This document shows, piece after piece, positions 36,861-44,760 of a stretch of 64,000 bases of DNA. Under the pieces are notes generated by a model. It made no database searches and was not told where the DNA came from. It saw only the letters and a program-made list of their open reading frames with translations. This stretch comes from Streptomyces pristinaespiralis (GTDB lineage Bacteria > Actinomycetota > Actinomycetes > Streptomycetales > Streptomycetaceae), in the NCBI RefSeq assembly GCF_001278075.1, contig NZ_CP011340.1, positions 7,685,501 to 7,749,500 on the forward strand. Reading direction: 5' to 3'. Numbering within the stretch: position 1 is the stretch's first letter; the number at the start of each line of letters is the position of its first letter. The position numbers and the translations under genes are program-made.

Positions 36861-37879
36861 CGACCGGTCCCGGCGGTGCCGGGGAAGACCGGCAGCGCCC
36901 ACCGCGGCGGATCCGGCGGGGGAGGGGTCCCAGGAGGCGGGAGCGTGCCGTGGGCGCCCACCCCCGTCGCCGGCCGGCCGCCCTCGCCCGGTCCCCTGGA
37001 CACGGCGGACGCCGCCGCACGCAGGGCCGCCACGAACTCGCCGCAGGAGTCGTAGCGGTCGTCCGGGCTCTTGGCGAGCGCCCTGGCCATGACGGTGTCG
37101 ACGGCTTCGGGGAGATCGGGCCGCTCCGCGGTCAGCGGCGGCGCCGGATCGTACTGATGCGCCCACAACAGGGCCATGTCGTCGTCACGCCTGAACGGCG
37201 GACCGCCGGTCAGCGTCTCGAACACGACGCAGCCGAGGCTGTAGACGTCGCACCGCCCGTCGACCGGCCGGCCGGAGATCTGCTCCGGGGCCACGTAGTC
37301 GAGCGTGCCGACGAACTGCCCGACGGTGGTGAACCCGGTCAGCGACAGGGACTTCTTCGTCAGACCGAAGTCGGTCAGATAGACGTGCTCGGGGTGGTCG
37401 CTGTCGGTGCCCTCCGCGACCAGGATGTTGCCGGGTTTGACGTCCCTGTGCACCAGGTCGTGCGCATGCGCGGCGTCCAGCGCGGACGCCACCTGCGCGG
37501 CGATGCGGCCCGCCGTGACGGCGGGCAGCGGACCCTTGCGGTCGAGCAGCACCCGCAGATCCTGCCCGGCGACGTAGCGCATGGCGATGTAGAGCAGGCC
37601 GTCCGTCTCACCCGCCTCGAAGACCGGCACGATGTGCGGGTGGTCGATCGACGCGGCGACACGTGACTCGTGGGTGAACCGCTTGCGGAACGTGTCGTTG
37701 CGGGCCAGTTCGGGAGCGAGCAGCTTCAGGGCGACGGTGCGGTCCAGACGCAGGTCCCGCGCGCGGTAGACCACCGCCATGCCGCCCCGGCCGATCTCCC
37801 GCTCCACCAGATAGCTGGCCACCTCCTTGCCGACCAGCTCGGACGGCCTGCCGCCGGGCATCCCGGGAAGCGGCGTCAT
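36854..37879 (-). CDS. eukaryotic-type Ser/Thr protein kinase
   Basis: This 341-aa soluble Hanks-type kinase has glycine loop GRGGMAVVYRA, Lys in VALKLL, catalytic loop VHRDVKPGN, metal-binding LTDFGL, an activation segment with several Ser/Thr (SLSLTGFTTVGQFVGTLDYV) and APE as APEQIS. It ends in a Pro-rich tail (about 290-341) without a transmembrane helix or PASTA repeats. ATG 37879 overlaps the stop of the repeat-protein gene as ATGA. It is the last gene of the operon FHA-ABC exporter, repeat protein, kinase, which argues that it phosphorylates Thr residues read by the FHA domains. Confidence 0.95.
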   Translation of the reverse strand: MTPLPGMPGGRPSELVGKEVASYLVEREIGRGGMAVVYRARDLRLDRTVALKLLAPELARNDTFRKRFTHESRVAASIDHPHIVPVFEAGETDGLLYIAMRYVAGQDLRVLLDRKGPLPAVTAGRIAAQVASALDAAHAHDLVHRDVKPGNILVAEGTDSDHPEHVYLTDFGLTKKSLSLTGFTTVGQFVGTLDYVAPEQISGRPVDGRCDVYSLGCVVFETLTGGPPFRRDDDMALLWAHQYDPAPPLTAERPDLPEAVDTVMARALAKSPDDRYDSCGEFVAALRAAASAVSRGPGEGGRPATGVGAHGTLPPPGTPPPPDPPRWALPVFPGTAGTGRQ

Positions 37880-38709
37880 CGACGCTCACCACCACGAGCG
37901 GACGGCCCTTCGGGACGGTCCACGATCCGGGTGGCGTCGGGTGATTCGGGGTGGTCGACCACGTGCGTCGGGTCGGGCGGGGCTTCGGGGTGGTCGACGA
38001 CGCGGGTGGGGTCGGGCGGGGCTTCGGGGTGGTCGACGACGCGGGTGGGGTCGGGCGGGGATTCGGGGTGGTCGACGACGCGGGTGGGGTCCGGGCCGGG
38101 CGCCGGCGTCGCGACCACCTGTGTCGGTTCCGGCAGGGCCGGGACGGGGCCGGGCGCTGCGGAACCGCCGCCCGCGTCCGCGTCACCCTTCGCCTCCGAC
38201 GCCCCCTCCGCCTTCGGCTTCGACGCCGGGCCGTGCGAGGTCGCGAACGTGCTCAGGCCGAGTCCGTCGCAGTAGACCCACCGCTCGTGTTCGGCGTCGT
38301 ACAGCCATACCTCTTCGCCGTCCACGACCACGCCCGCCCGCAGCCCTCTTGTCCGGCCGCGGAAGGACTCGCCGTCGGACAGGCCGTCCGCCAGGTCGTC
38401 GGCGGCACGCCGGTAGCGGGCGAGCGTCTCGGCGGCGCGGGTGAGCAGCGACCGGGGGTCCGCGGTCCGGGACGGGGGCCGGCCGACGGCCGGCGGCTCC
38501 TGCGGCACGGCGACGAGCAGACGTCCGTCGACCCACGCGGACCAGCCGTTGGCGCACACGATCTGCCCCCAGTCGCCGCGCCGCTCGGCCAGCTGGACCG
38601 GCAGCAGCGGGTCGAGCGGTGTCGTGGGCCGGGACACGTCGGGCGTCTCCCATGCGGGCATGCCCCAGGGCGGCACGACATGCGTGGCGCGGAACTCCCA
38701 TGCAGCCAT
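37876..38709 (-). CDS. kinase-operon protein with Thr-containing tandem-repeat tail
   Basis: This 277-aa protein is not a recognised named family. Residues 1-150 form a globular part with SRPTTPLDPLLPVQLAERR, CANGWSAWVDGRLLVAVP and an aromatic stretch EEVWLYDAEHERWVYCDGLG. Residues about 195-270 are a Pro/Asp-rich tail built from a 13-residue repeat, PDPTRVVDHPEAP. It contains six copies of T-x-[VI]-V (PTQVV, PTRVV three times, PTHVV, ATRIV). It lies between the FHA-domain exporter gene (12 bp upstream) and the kinase gene (4-nt overlap). I infer that the tail Thr residues are kinase targets and FHA ligands. Confidence 0.8.
   Translation of the reverse strand: MAAWEFRATHVVPPWGMPAWETPDVSRPTTPLDPLLPVQLAERRGDWGQIVCANGWSAWVDGRLLVAVPQEPPAVGRPPSRTADPRSLLTRAAETLARYRRAADDLADGLSDGESFRGRTRGLRAGVVVDGEEVWLYDAEHERWVYCDGLGLSTFATSHGPASKPKAEGASEAKGDADAGGGSAAPGPVPALPEPTQVVATPAPGPDPTRVVDHPESPPDPTRVVDHPEAPPDPTRVVDHPEAPPDPTHVVDHPESPDATRIVDRPEGPSARGGERR
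37945..38100. repeat. 39-bp tandem repeat, four copies, in-frame in the kinase-operon protein
   Basis: Units start at 37945, 37984, 38023 and 38062, each beginning TTCGGGGTGGTCGAC. Units 2 and 3 are nearly identical; unit 1 differs in the middle. The period is 13 codons, so copy-number change would keep the frame. Confidence 0.92.
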
Positions 38710-38721
38710 GGCGGACCCGGC

Positions 38722-41130
38722 CTACTTCCGCATCACGGCGGGCTCGTGCCGCCGCAGCAGACGGGCGACCAGGAGACAGAAGAGCGCCGACAGCACCAGC
38801 AGCATTCCCATGTCGAGCAGCCACACCCCCGCCGAGTGCTCGAAGAGCGGATCGGCCGTCAACTCGCCGGGGACGATACGGCCCAGGCCGATCGTGCCCG
38901 CCATCGCCCCGAGGGCCCACCGGGACGGGACCAGCCACGCCAGCTGCTCGATCACCGCCACGCCGTCCAGCTTCAGCAGCGCGCCGCAGAAGACGACCTG
39001 CACGATCGCGAGGAGCACCAGCAGCGGCATGGTGACCTCCTCCTTGCGTACCAGGGCGGAGATCAGCAGGCCCAGCATCATCGCGGTGAACGACAGCAGT
39101 GCGACGGCCAGGGTGAGCTCCGGCAGTGGCGGCAGCAGCACGCCTTCGCCGCCGGGCGCGCCGAGGTCGACCCCGGCCAGGGCCACGAGGGTCAGCACGA
39201 TGGCCTGGAGCACCGTGATCGTCCCGAGGACCACCACCTTGGACATCAGGTACGCGGACCTGGACAGGCCGACGGCCCGTTCCCGCTGATAGATCGGCCG
39301 TTCCTTGACCAGCTCGCGCACCGCGTTCGCCGCGCCCGTCAGCACGGCCCCGACGCACAGGATCAGCAGGGCGTTCAGCGCCGTCTCCCGGTCGAGCCGG
39401 CCGCCGGCCAGCGCGCGGGCCATCGCCCCCATGACGAACGGCAACGCGATCATGATGACGAGGAAGGTGCGGTCCGCGCTCAGCGCGGCCGTGTACCGCC
39501 GCACCAGCGTCAGCAGCTGCGCACTCCAGCTCTGCGTCTTGGGCGGCGGCGGTACGGGGCCCGGGGCACGGCCGGCGGGCAGCCGCGGCTGGGCGGTGGC
39601 GCCGACGATGTACTGCGAGTTGAAGCGGGATCCGCGGTACATCTCCGCCCAGTCCCTGCCCCGGTCGCTCTCGAAGGCCTCGAACGCCTCGGGCCATTCG
39701 GCGAAGCCGAAGAAGCCGAGGGCCTGCCCGGGCGGACCGTAGTAGGCGATCCTCCCGCCGGGCGCGAGGACGAGCAGCCGGTCGCAGACGTCCAGGCTGA
39801 GCACGCTGTGGGTCACCACGACGACCGTGCGCCCGTCGTCGGCCAGGCCCCGGAGCATGTGCATCACGGAGCGGTCCATGCCGGGGTCGAGCCCGGACGT
39901 CGGCTCGTCGAGGAAGAGCAGGGAAGGCTTGGTCAGCAGCTCGAGCGCCACGCTGACACGCTTGCGCTGGCCGCCGGAGAGGGAGTGGATGGGCTGGCCG
40001 GCCCGCTGATCGAGCCCGAGCTCGCGGATCACCTCCGCCACCCTGGCCTCCCGCTCCGACCGTTCGGTGTCCTGGGGGAAGCGCAGCTCCGCGGCGTAGG
40101 AGAGGGCGCGGCGGACGGTCAGCTGGGCGTGCAGGATGTCGTCCTGCGGCACGAGTCCGATGCGCCGGCGCAACTCGGCGTAGTCGCGGTAGAGGTCGCG
40201 CCCGTCGTACAGGACGGTTCCCCGCTGCGCGGGCCGCAGCCCGGTGAGCGCGTTCAGCAGGGTGGACTTTCCCGCGCCGCTCGGCCCGACCACGGCGAGC
40301 AGGCACTTCTCGCCGACGGGGAAGGAGACGTGGTCCAGGAGGGTCTTGCGGCCCCCGTCCACGGAGACCGTCAGGTCCTGCACGTCGAGCGAGACCTCGC
40401 CGGTGTCGACGAACTCCTGGAGTTCGTCGCCGACCAGCACGAACGCGGAGTGCCCCACGCCGACGATGTCGCCTGCCCGCACCGGCGCCCGGTCGACGGG
40501 CATGCCGTTGAGGTAGGTGCCGTTGTGGCTGCCGAGGTCGACGATCTCGTACGTGCCGTCGGGCCCGGTGCGCAGTTCCGCGTGCCGCCGGGAGACCACC
40601 AGGTCGTCGACGACGAGCTCGTTGTCGGGTGACCTGCCGATGCGCACGGTGCGGGCGGGCAGCGGCCGCACACTGGTCGGTCTGCGGAAGGTCCCGGTCG
40701 CGGCGGGCATCGACACGACGGGCGGCGGCCCGGGTTGCGCGGCCGGCGGTGCGAGCGCAGGTGACGGGACGACCGGTGGTTCGACGGCCGGTGCTTCGAC
40801 GGCCGGTGGTGCCAGGTCGGCGAGCACGGCCCGCGGGCCGTCGGCGGCGCTCCCGAAGCGGAGGACACTGCCGGGGCCGACCACCCGCACATGGATCCGA
40901 CGGCCCTCCGCGTAGGTGCCGTTGGTGCTGTTCTCGTCGGCCACCGTCCAGTGGCCGTCGTCGGCCCGTAGCACGGCGTGGTGCCAGGAGACGCGCGGGT
41001 CGTCGATCACGATGTCGCTCAGGGGATCACGCCCGACGTGGTACGCCCGGGTCGGATCCATCACCGTGGAGCCGCTGTCGGTCTCCATGACGAGGGCGGG
41101 CGCAGTCGGCGTGCCAGGCCGCTCTGCCAT
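38722..41130 (-). CDS. ABC-2 exporter with two N-terminal FHA domains
   Basis: This 802-aa fusion has FHA domain 1 (about 20-100; HVGRDPLSDIVIDDPRVSWH, then NSTNGTY), a Pro-rich linker, and FHA domain 2 (about 160-235; RIGRSPDNELVVDDLVVSRR, then GSHNGTYLNG). An ABCG-type ATPase follows (about 250-480; Walker A GPSGAGKST, signature LSGGQRKRV, Walker B LLFLDEPTSGLD). The ABC-2 membrane domain has six helices (about 560-800). FHA domains bind phospho-threonine, so activity is probably set by the kinase in the same operon. A TAGAAT element 6 nt before ATG 41130 suggests a leaderless first gene. Cargo unknown. Confidence 0.94.
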   Translation of the reverse strand: MAERPGTPTAPALVMETDSGSTVMDPTRAYHVGRDPLSDIVIDDPRVSWHHAVLRADDGHWTVADENSTNGTYAEGRRIHVRVVGPGSVLRFGSAADGPRAVLADLAPPAVEAPAVEPPVVPSPALAPPAAQPGPPPVVSMPAATGTFRRPTSVRPLPARTVRIGRSPDNELVVDDLVVSRRHAELRTGPDGTYEIVDLGSHNGTYLNGMPVDRAPVRAGDIVGVGHSAFVLVGDELQEFVDTGEVSLDVQDLTVSVDGGRKTLLDHVSFPVGEKCLLAVVGPSGAGKSTLLNALTGLRPAQRGTVLYDGRDLYRDYAELRRRIGLVPQDDILHAQLTVRRALSYAAELRFPQDTERSEREARVAEVIRELGLDQRAGQPIHSLSGGQRKRVSVALELLTKPSLLFLDEPTSGLDPGMDRSVMHMLRGLADDGRTVVVVTHSVLSLDVCDRLLVLAPGGRIAYYGPPGQALGFFGFAEWPEAFEAFESDRGRDWAEMYRGSRFNSQYIVGATAQPRLPAGRAPGPVPPPPKTQSWSAQLLTLVRRYTAALSADRTFLVIMIALPFVMGAMARALAGGRLDRETALNALLILCVGAVLTGAANAVRELVKERPIYQRERAVGLSRSAYLMSKVVVLGTITVLQAIVLTLVALAGVDLGAPGGEGVLLPPLPELTLAVALLSFTAMMLGLLISALVRKEEVTMPLLVLLAIVQVVFCGALLKLDGVAVIEQLAWLVPSRWALGAMAGTIGLGRIVPGELTADPLFEHSAGVWLLDMGMLLVLSALFCLLVARLLRRHEPAVMRK

Positions 41131-41136
41131 GTTCGA

Positions 41137-41142
41137 ATTCTA
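41137..41142 (-). promoter_or_regulatory. leaderless -10 element (TAGAAT) of the kinase operon
   Basis: On the minus strand TAGAAT is followed by 6 nt and ATG 41130, with no Shine-Dalgarno sequence. It is close to the TANNNT consensus. The 226-bp gap up to the divergent gene at 41357 holds no other gene. Confidence 0.55.
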
Positions 41143-41356
41143 GCCATATGCCCGGTTCCGCGCCCTGTGGCCGCGTTCAGGGGGTTCCGGATCCGTCGCG
41201 GCGAGTCCCGGACGTCCAGCAGGCCGTTGGGGTCGCGTGTTGCGGTGAACGGGTGGCCGGTGCACTCTGATGGTTACCCAGAAGCGACACAGGCTCACTC
41301 TTCGTACTCGGGGGCCACATACGAATGACGGGCCGTCGCGGTGAGGAGCCACGGTC

Positions 41357-41869
41357 ATGAACGTTCCGGTTGCCTGCCAGTACAGAATCGAAGTACCGGC
41401 CTCCCCAGAGCGCATTCCTCAGATCCGGCGCATTCTCGCAGCGCATCTGAAGTACTGGGGCCTCGACGCCCATGTCATGCCGGTCTGCAGCGCCGTCGAC
41501 GAACTCGTCGGCAATGTGGTCCAGCATGTCGAGGGTGACAAGACATGTGTGGTGGAGGTGCGTTGGGCAGGGCGCCATCTCAACACGTCGGTCTCCGACC
41601 GCGACAGCACCCTTCCGCGGCTGCACACGTCGTCCCCCGCCAAAGGCGGACTCGCCAGGGTCGCGATGCTCAGCGACAGCTGGGGCACCTGTGCGACCGA
41701 GCACGGCAAGGTGATCTGGTTCAGCCGTCGCGTGAAGGAGCCGCAGCGCGTCATGTCCGGCCCGCAGGTGCCCCAGCCGCCGGTCCGGGAGTTCCGGCCG
41801 CTGCCGCTGGAGGCGGTGCCCGCCGACCCGTTCGAAGCGCCCTCGCTCGCCGTGCCGGCCGGGCGGTGA
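41357..41869 (+). CDS. ATP-binding anti-sigma-like (HATPase_c) regulatory protein
   Basis: This 170-aa protein has a single GHKL ATPase fold. The N-box is CSAVDELVGNVVQHV and later segments are TSVSDRDSTLPRL and KGGLARVAMLSDSWG, followed by a Pro-rich tail. It belongs to the large streptomycete set related to the SpoIIAB/RsbW serine kinases, which bind sigma factors or anti-anti-sigma factors. It could be a partner of a SpoIIE phosphatase such as the one at 3033-5567, but that is inference. ATG 41357 is 8 nt from GAGGAG. The G-box Asp is weak (SVSDRD), so kinase activity is uncertain. Confidence 0.88.
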   Translation: MNVPVACQYRIEVPASPERIPQIRRILAAHLKYWGLDAHVMPVCSAVDELVGNVVQHVEGDKTCVVEVRWAGRHLNTSVSDRDSTLPRLHTSSPAKGGLARVAMLSDSWGTCATEHGKVIWFSRRVKEPQRVMSGPQVPQPPVREFRPLPLEAVPADPFEAPSLAVPAGR

Positions 41870-41901
41870 CGCGCGGATGTCCCCTCCCGCGCAGACGCCG
41901 C

Positions 41902-41921
41902 CGGACACCGCCGGGTGTCCG
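41902..41921. terminator. hairpin after the HATPase gene
   Basis: CGGACACC and GGTGTCCG form an 8-bp stem with a 4-nt loop, 33 bp after the stop codon at 41869. Confidence 0.55.
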
Positions 41922-42278
41922 ACGCGGCACAGCGGTCGGAGAACGCCGGTGCCGCGCGAACGGTCCGTGTGTGTGCCGGACCTGCCCCGCGCGATGCCTC
42001 ACGGCCATGGGGCCTGCCCATGAACGCGACCCTGCCCATGGCGGCAGGGGTCCCGGCGTACCGGACGTGTCCGGACCGCGGGCCGTCCCCGGCCGTCGCT
42101 GACGGCAGGGCGTGCCTGTCGCCGGTCCGGACTCCGCAGCGACTTCGAGGTCCTTGAAGCAGCCGGTCGCCCTTGAGCGGCCGGTCGTGCCCGGCGCGCG
42201 ACCCGTACTTCGCCACGGGGATCCGCTGTGCCGGCGGACCGGCCCCGGCCCCGGACCGGCGCCGGTGCACCGGGCAAG
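41922..42278. other. intergenic stretch without a convincing gene
   Basis: Open frames exist on both strands, but none has a ribosome-binding site together with protein-like composition. A small CCCTGCC/GGCAGGG inverted repeat is at 42030-42049. Nothing else is recognised. Confidence 0.5.
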
Positions 42279-42311
42279 GGCCCCCGCCCGGGTGCGTCCC
42301 GGGCGGGGGCC
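42279..42311. terminator. strong 14-bp GC hairpin after the 77-aa gene
   Basis: GGCCCCCGCCCGGG (42279-42292) pairs perfectly with CCCGGGCGGGGGCC (42298-42311) around a TGCGT loop. It lies 9 bp beyond the stop of the minus-strand gene ending at 42320. Confidence 0.85.
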
Positions 42312-42319
42312 GTCGCCGT

Positions 42320-42553
42320 TCACGCGGCCCTCCTGCCCTCCCGTTCCGCGGGATGCAGCGTCGCGAGGAGCCGGAAGAAGTCCGCCTCGTTGCCGGCCAG
42401 GCCGACCGCGCGCAGGGCGTCGTCGGCCTCCGCCATCGGGACCGTCAGCAGCGGGACCGCGAGCGGCGCCTGCTGCGGGTCGGCGAGCACGGCCCTGGTG
42501 GTCTGGAGCAGGCGTACGTATGCCTGCGCGGCGGCGATCTCGGAATCGTTCAT
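42320..42553 (-). CDS. small hypothetical protein (77 aa)
   Basis: The start ATG 42553 has AGGAGGGG about 8 nt upstream. The product is mostly helical and soluble, beginning MNDSEIAAAQAYVRLLQTTR and ending LATLHPAEREGRRAA. No domain or function is recognised. It is a monocistronic gene bounded by the strong hairpin 42279-42311 and lies 121 bp beyond the streptogrisin 3' end on the same strand. Confidence 0.7.
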   Translation of the reverse strand: MNDSEIAAAQAYVRLLQTTRAVLADPQQAPLAVPLLTVPMAEADDALRAVGLAGNEADFFRLLATLHPAEREGRRAA

Positions 42554-42618
42554 CTCGCGGTTCCCCTCCTTGAGGTGTCGGACCGTCAAGCATCCACCGA
42601 GCCACTGACAACGACGGA

Positions 42619-42655
42619 GGCCGGCGGTCCGCCCAGGGGTGGCGGACCGCCGGCC
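42619..42655. terminator. 15-bp perfect hairpin after the streptogrisin gene
   Basis: GGCCGGCGGTCCGCC (42619-42633) pairs with its exact complement (42641-42655) around a 7-nt loop, 19 bp after the protease stop on the minus strand. Confidence 0.88.
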
Positions 42656-42674
42656 GAAGGCCGTGGGGGAAGGC

Positions 42675-43592
42675 CTAGAAGACGCTCACGCCGTACGCGC
42701 TCAGCGCCTCGGTGACGGGCTGGAAGAACGTGGTGCCGCCCGACGAGCAGTTGCCGCTGCCGCCGGAGGTGAGGCCGAGGGCCGTGCTGCCGGAGAACAG
42801 GGCGCCGCCGCTGTCGCCCGGCTCGGCGCAGACGTTGGTCTGGATCATGCCGTAGACGACGTCGCCGCTACCGTAGTTGACGGTCGCGTTGAGGCCGGTG
42901 ACCCGGCCGCTGTGCAGACCGGTGGTGCTGCCGCTGCGCTGGACGGTCTGGCCGACGTAGGCGTTGCCGGCGCCGGTGATGTCCCGGTAGCTGCCGTTGT
43001 AGAGGTAGACACGGCCGTCCGCCGCCGAGGCGTTGGAGTGGCGGATGATGCCGTAGTCGTTGTTCGGGAAGCTGGAACCGGTCCGCGTGCCGAGCACCGT
43101 GGTGTTGGCGGAGTTTGTGTACCAGGTCGAGCCGATGTTGGTGCAGTGACCGGCCGTCAGGGCGTAGTAGGTGCTGCCGCTGCGGACGTTGAAGCCGAGG
43201 GAGCAGCGTCCGCCGCCCGCGTAGATGGCCTGGCCGCCCGCGATGAGCTTGTTGAAGGTGCCGGGGGTGCGCTTGATCTCGAGGGCGCCGGCGCGCTCGC
43301 CCGCCGCCTTCTTGATCTTGGCGATCTCGGCGGCGGAGACGGTGGAGTCCGCCGTGACGACGACCTTGCCGGTCTCCTTGTCGGTGTACCAGGCGGTGCC
43401 GGCCACGTCGGCGCCGAGCACCGCGTCGTCGACCTGGGCGAGCTGCGCCGTGGTGGCCCGCGCGGAGTCGGCCTGGTCGGCCAGCGCGGACGGTGCCGCG
43501 AGCGCGGAGACGGTCACGAGTGCGGCGGCGACGGCGGTCAGCCGTGCGGCTCTCGAGACGCCGGTGAGGGGGGCGAAGCGCTTGATCTTCAC
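42675..43592 (-). CDS. secreted streptogrisin-type serine protease (S1, SGPB-like)
   Basis: This 305-aa preproprotease has a signal peptide ([20 protein letters not shown]), an alpha-lytic-type prodomain (about 40-115) and a mature chymotrypsin-fold enzyme starting near [20 protein letters not shown]. The catalytic triad is visible in LTAGHC (His), FPNNDYGI (Asp) and [11 protein letters not shown] (Ser), and paired Cys match streptogrisins A/B. The mature part is close to S. griseus protease B in length and motifs. GTG 43592 is fixed by GGAGG 5 nt upstream. It digests extracellular protein. No inhibitor gene is adjacent. Confidence 0.95.
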   Translation of the reverse strand: MKIKRFAPLTGVSRAARLTAVAAALVTVSALAAPSALADQADSARATTAQLAQVDDAVLGADVAGTAWYTDKETGKVVVTADSTVSAAEIAKIKKAAGERAGALEIKRTPGTFNKLIAGGQAIYAGGGRCSLGFNVRSGSTYYALTAGHCTNIGSTWYTNSANTTVLGTRTGSSFPNNDYGIIRHSNASAADGRVYLYNGSYRDITGAGNAYVGQTVQRSGSTTGLHSGRVTGLNATVNYGSGDVVYGMIQTNVCAEPGDSGGALFSGSTALGLTSGGSGNCSSGGTTFFQPVTEALSAYGVSVF

Positions 43593-43945
43593 TACATCCT
43601 CCGTGGGGGATTTTGGAGCCCGCTGGGTGGGCGGGCCCGTCCTGCGCCGGCTGCCGGACCCTGACGGAACGTTCAACGTCATGAGCCTGACAACCGCCGC
43701 GGAACGAATCCTCCGGCTCCCGGGAGTCGCGCGGCAAGATCGCCTTTCGGCCGCTCTACGCGCGTCCGGCCACCGGGGCGGCGGCGGTGGTTCCCGTCGG
43801 CACCGGCGGGGGCCCGCGGTCGGGTGCCCGGCGGCCCTGGACGCAGCGCGGGGCGGAGCCGTGCGCGGTGGGAGAGCAAATGCTGCGAACCATTTGCTGA
43901 CGCTCTGTCAGGGGTGCGGGGCGTCCGTCGGGGAGACGGCGCCAT

Positions 43946-43959
43946 CGGGAGCGCTCCCG
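43946..43959. promoter_or_regulatory. CebR-like LacI operator (CGGGAGCGCTCCCG)
   Basis: This is a perfect 14-bp palindrome with the same 12-bp core, GGGAGCGCTCCC, as the cellobiose-responsive CebR boxes of Streptomyces (outer T/A replaced by C/G). It lies about 355 bp upstream of the streptogrisin start, in a gene-poor gap. Confidence 0.5.
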
Positions 43960-44056
43960 CACGACAAGCGGAATGGCGCACGTCATTTTGGCTGCTCAGT
44001 GTCGATGGGAGGTGATCCAGGGGTGATGTGCGGCGGCGCCGCCCCCGCGATCTTGC

Positions 44057-44098
44057 CCACTGCAACGTTTCAGTCCGGCCGTGAGTGCGTTGCAGTGG
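44057..44098. promoter_or_regulatory. inverted repeat CCACTGCAACG/CGTTGCAGTGG containing a LacI-like site
   Basis: Perfect 11-bp arms at 44057-44067 and 44088-44098 flank 20 bp. The left arm overlaps CTGCAACGTTTCAG (44060-44073), a LacI/GalR-type palindrome with central CG and one mismatch pair. No gene start lies within 500 bp on either side that I can support. Confidence 0.5.
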
Positions 44099-44760
44099 CT
44101 CCCGCACATCGCGGCCGCCCGCCTGCCCGGCCGCCGCCCCCGGTGCGCCCCGCACCCCGGGGCCGTGTCGTGGCTCCGCCGTCCGGCGGCGGGCGCACCC
44201 TCCGGAGCGGCCGAGGTGGGAGCCCGGCACTCCTTTATGCCTCAATCACTCCTGTTCGCCCAGCGCCCCCGGGTGTCCGGATCCCGACCGTCGTGGCGCG
44301 AGCAGCCGGCGCTCGCGTGGACGGCCATCTCTTGGGCGGCGTCGTCGTCGCGGCCGTAGGCACTGTCGCCTCCTGCCGCGGGCGCCGCGTGATCCGCCCC
44401 GCCGCGTTGCCCGCTGCCGCTCGGGCGCCGGTCGGGTCGTCGCGTCGGTGAAGTGGCGCTCCTGCGGCGGGAAGAGGCCCGCCGTCGCCCGCAGGGGGCG
44501 TGACTGCATGTGAGGGGGATCGTCGTCGTGCCGCCCCGGCTGCTCCGTTTCCACGGGGCGGGCTGAGTCCTCGCCACCTGGGGAACAGGACGACATGGTC
44601 CACCCGGCCGATCGCCGTGCCGGCACTCGTCGGCACCCCCGCGACCATGGACGAGCCGGGGTTCGGCCACCGATCGCGCGGAGAATGACCGGCCGCCCCT
44701 CCTCGCCGCCGTACGCCTTCTGGTCGAAGGCAGGGGGCGGGCGTGCCTGTCGCGAGGTGA

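Larger units (their letters stand above)
43593..44760. other. 1.17-kb gap without a convincing gene, rich in palindromes
   Basis: Frames on both strands are Arg/Pro/Gly-rich, low in hydrophobic residues and lack credible starts, so I call none. The gap holds four operator-like repeats: GCAAATG/CATTTGC at 43876-43897, the 14-bp perfect palindrome at 43946-43959, the near-palindrome at 44060-44073 and a wider inverted repeat at 44057-44098. The left part is the promoter region of the streptogrisin gene. The rest may be the relic of a lost sugar-regulated gene. Confidence 0.5.

Noticed and set aside
37945..38100. Regular repeats considered as a CRISPR array
   Set aside because: Units are contiguous with no unique spacers, have a 39-bp period divisible by 3 and lie in a coding frame; no cas gene is present.
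42173..42715. Forward frame spanning the 77-aa gene and two hairpins
   Set aside because: It reads through two perfect terminator hairpins and is antisense to a gene with a good ribosome-binding site.
43679..44245. 188-codon minus-strand frame in the gene-poor gap (and a 190-codon frame at 44235-44807)
   Set aside because: Arg/Pro/Gly-rich, no ribosome-binding site, crosses several palindromes and overlaps the MFS 3' end in the second case; not protein-like.
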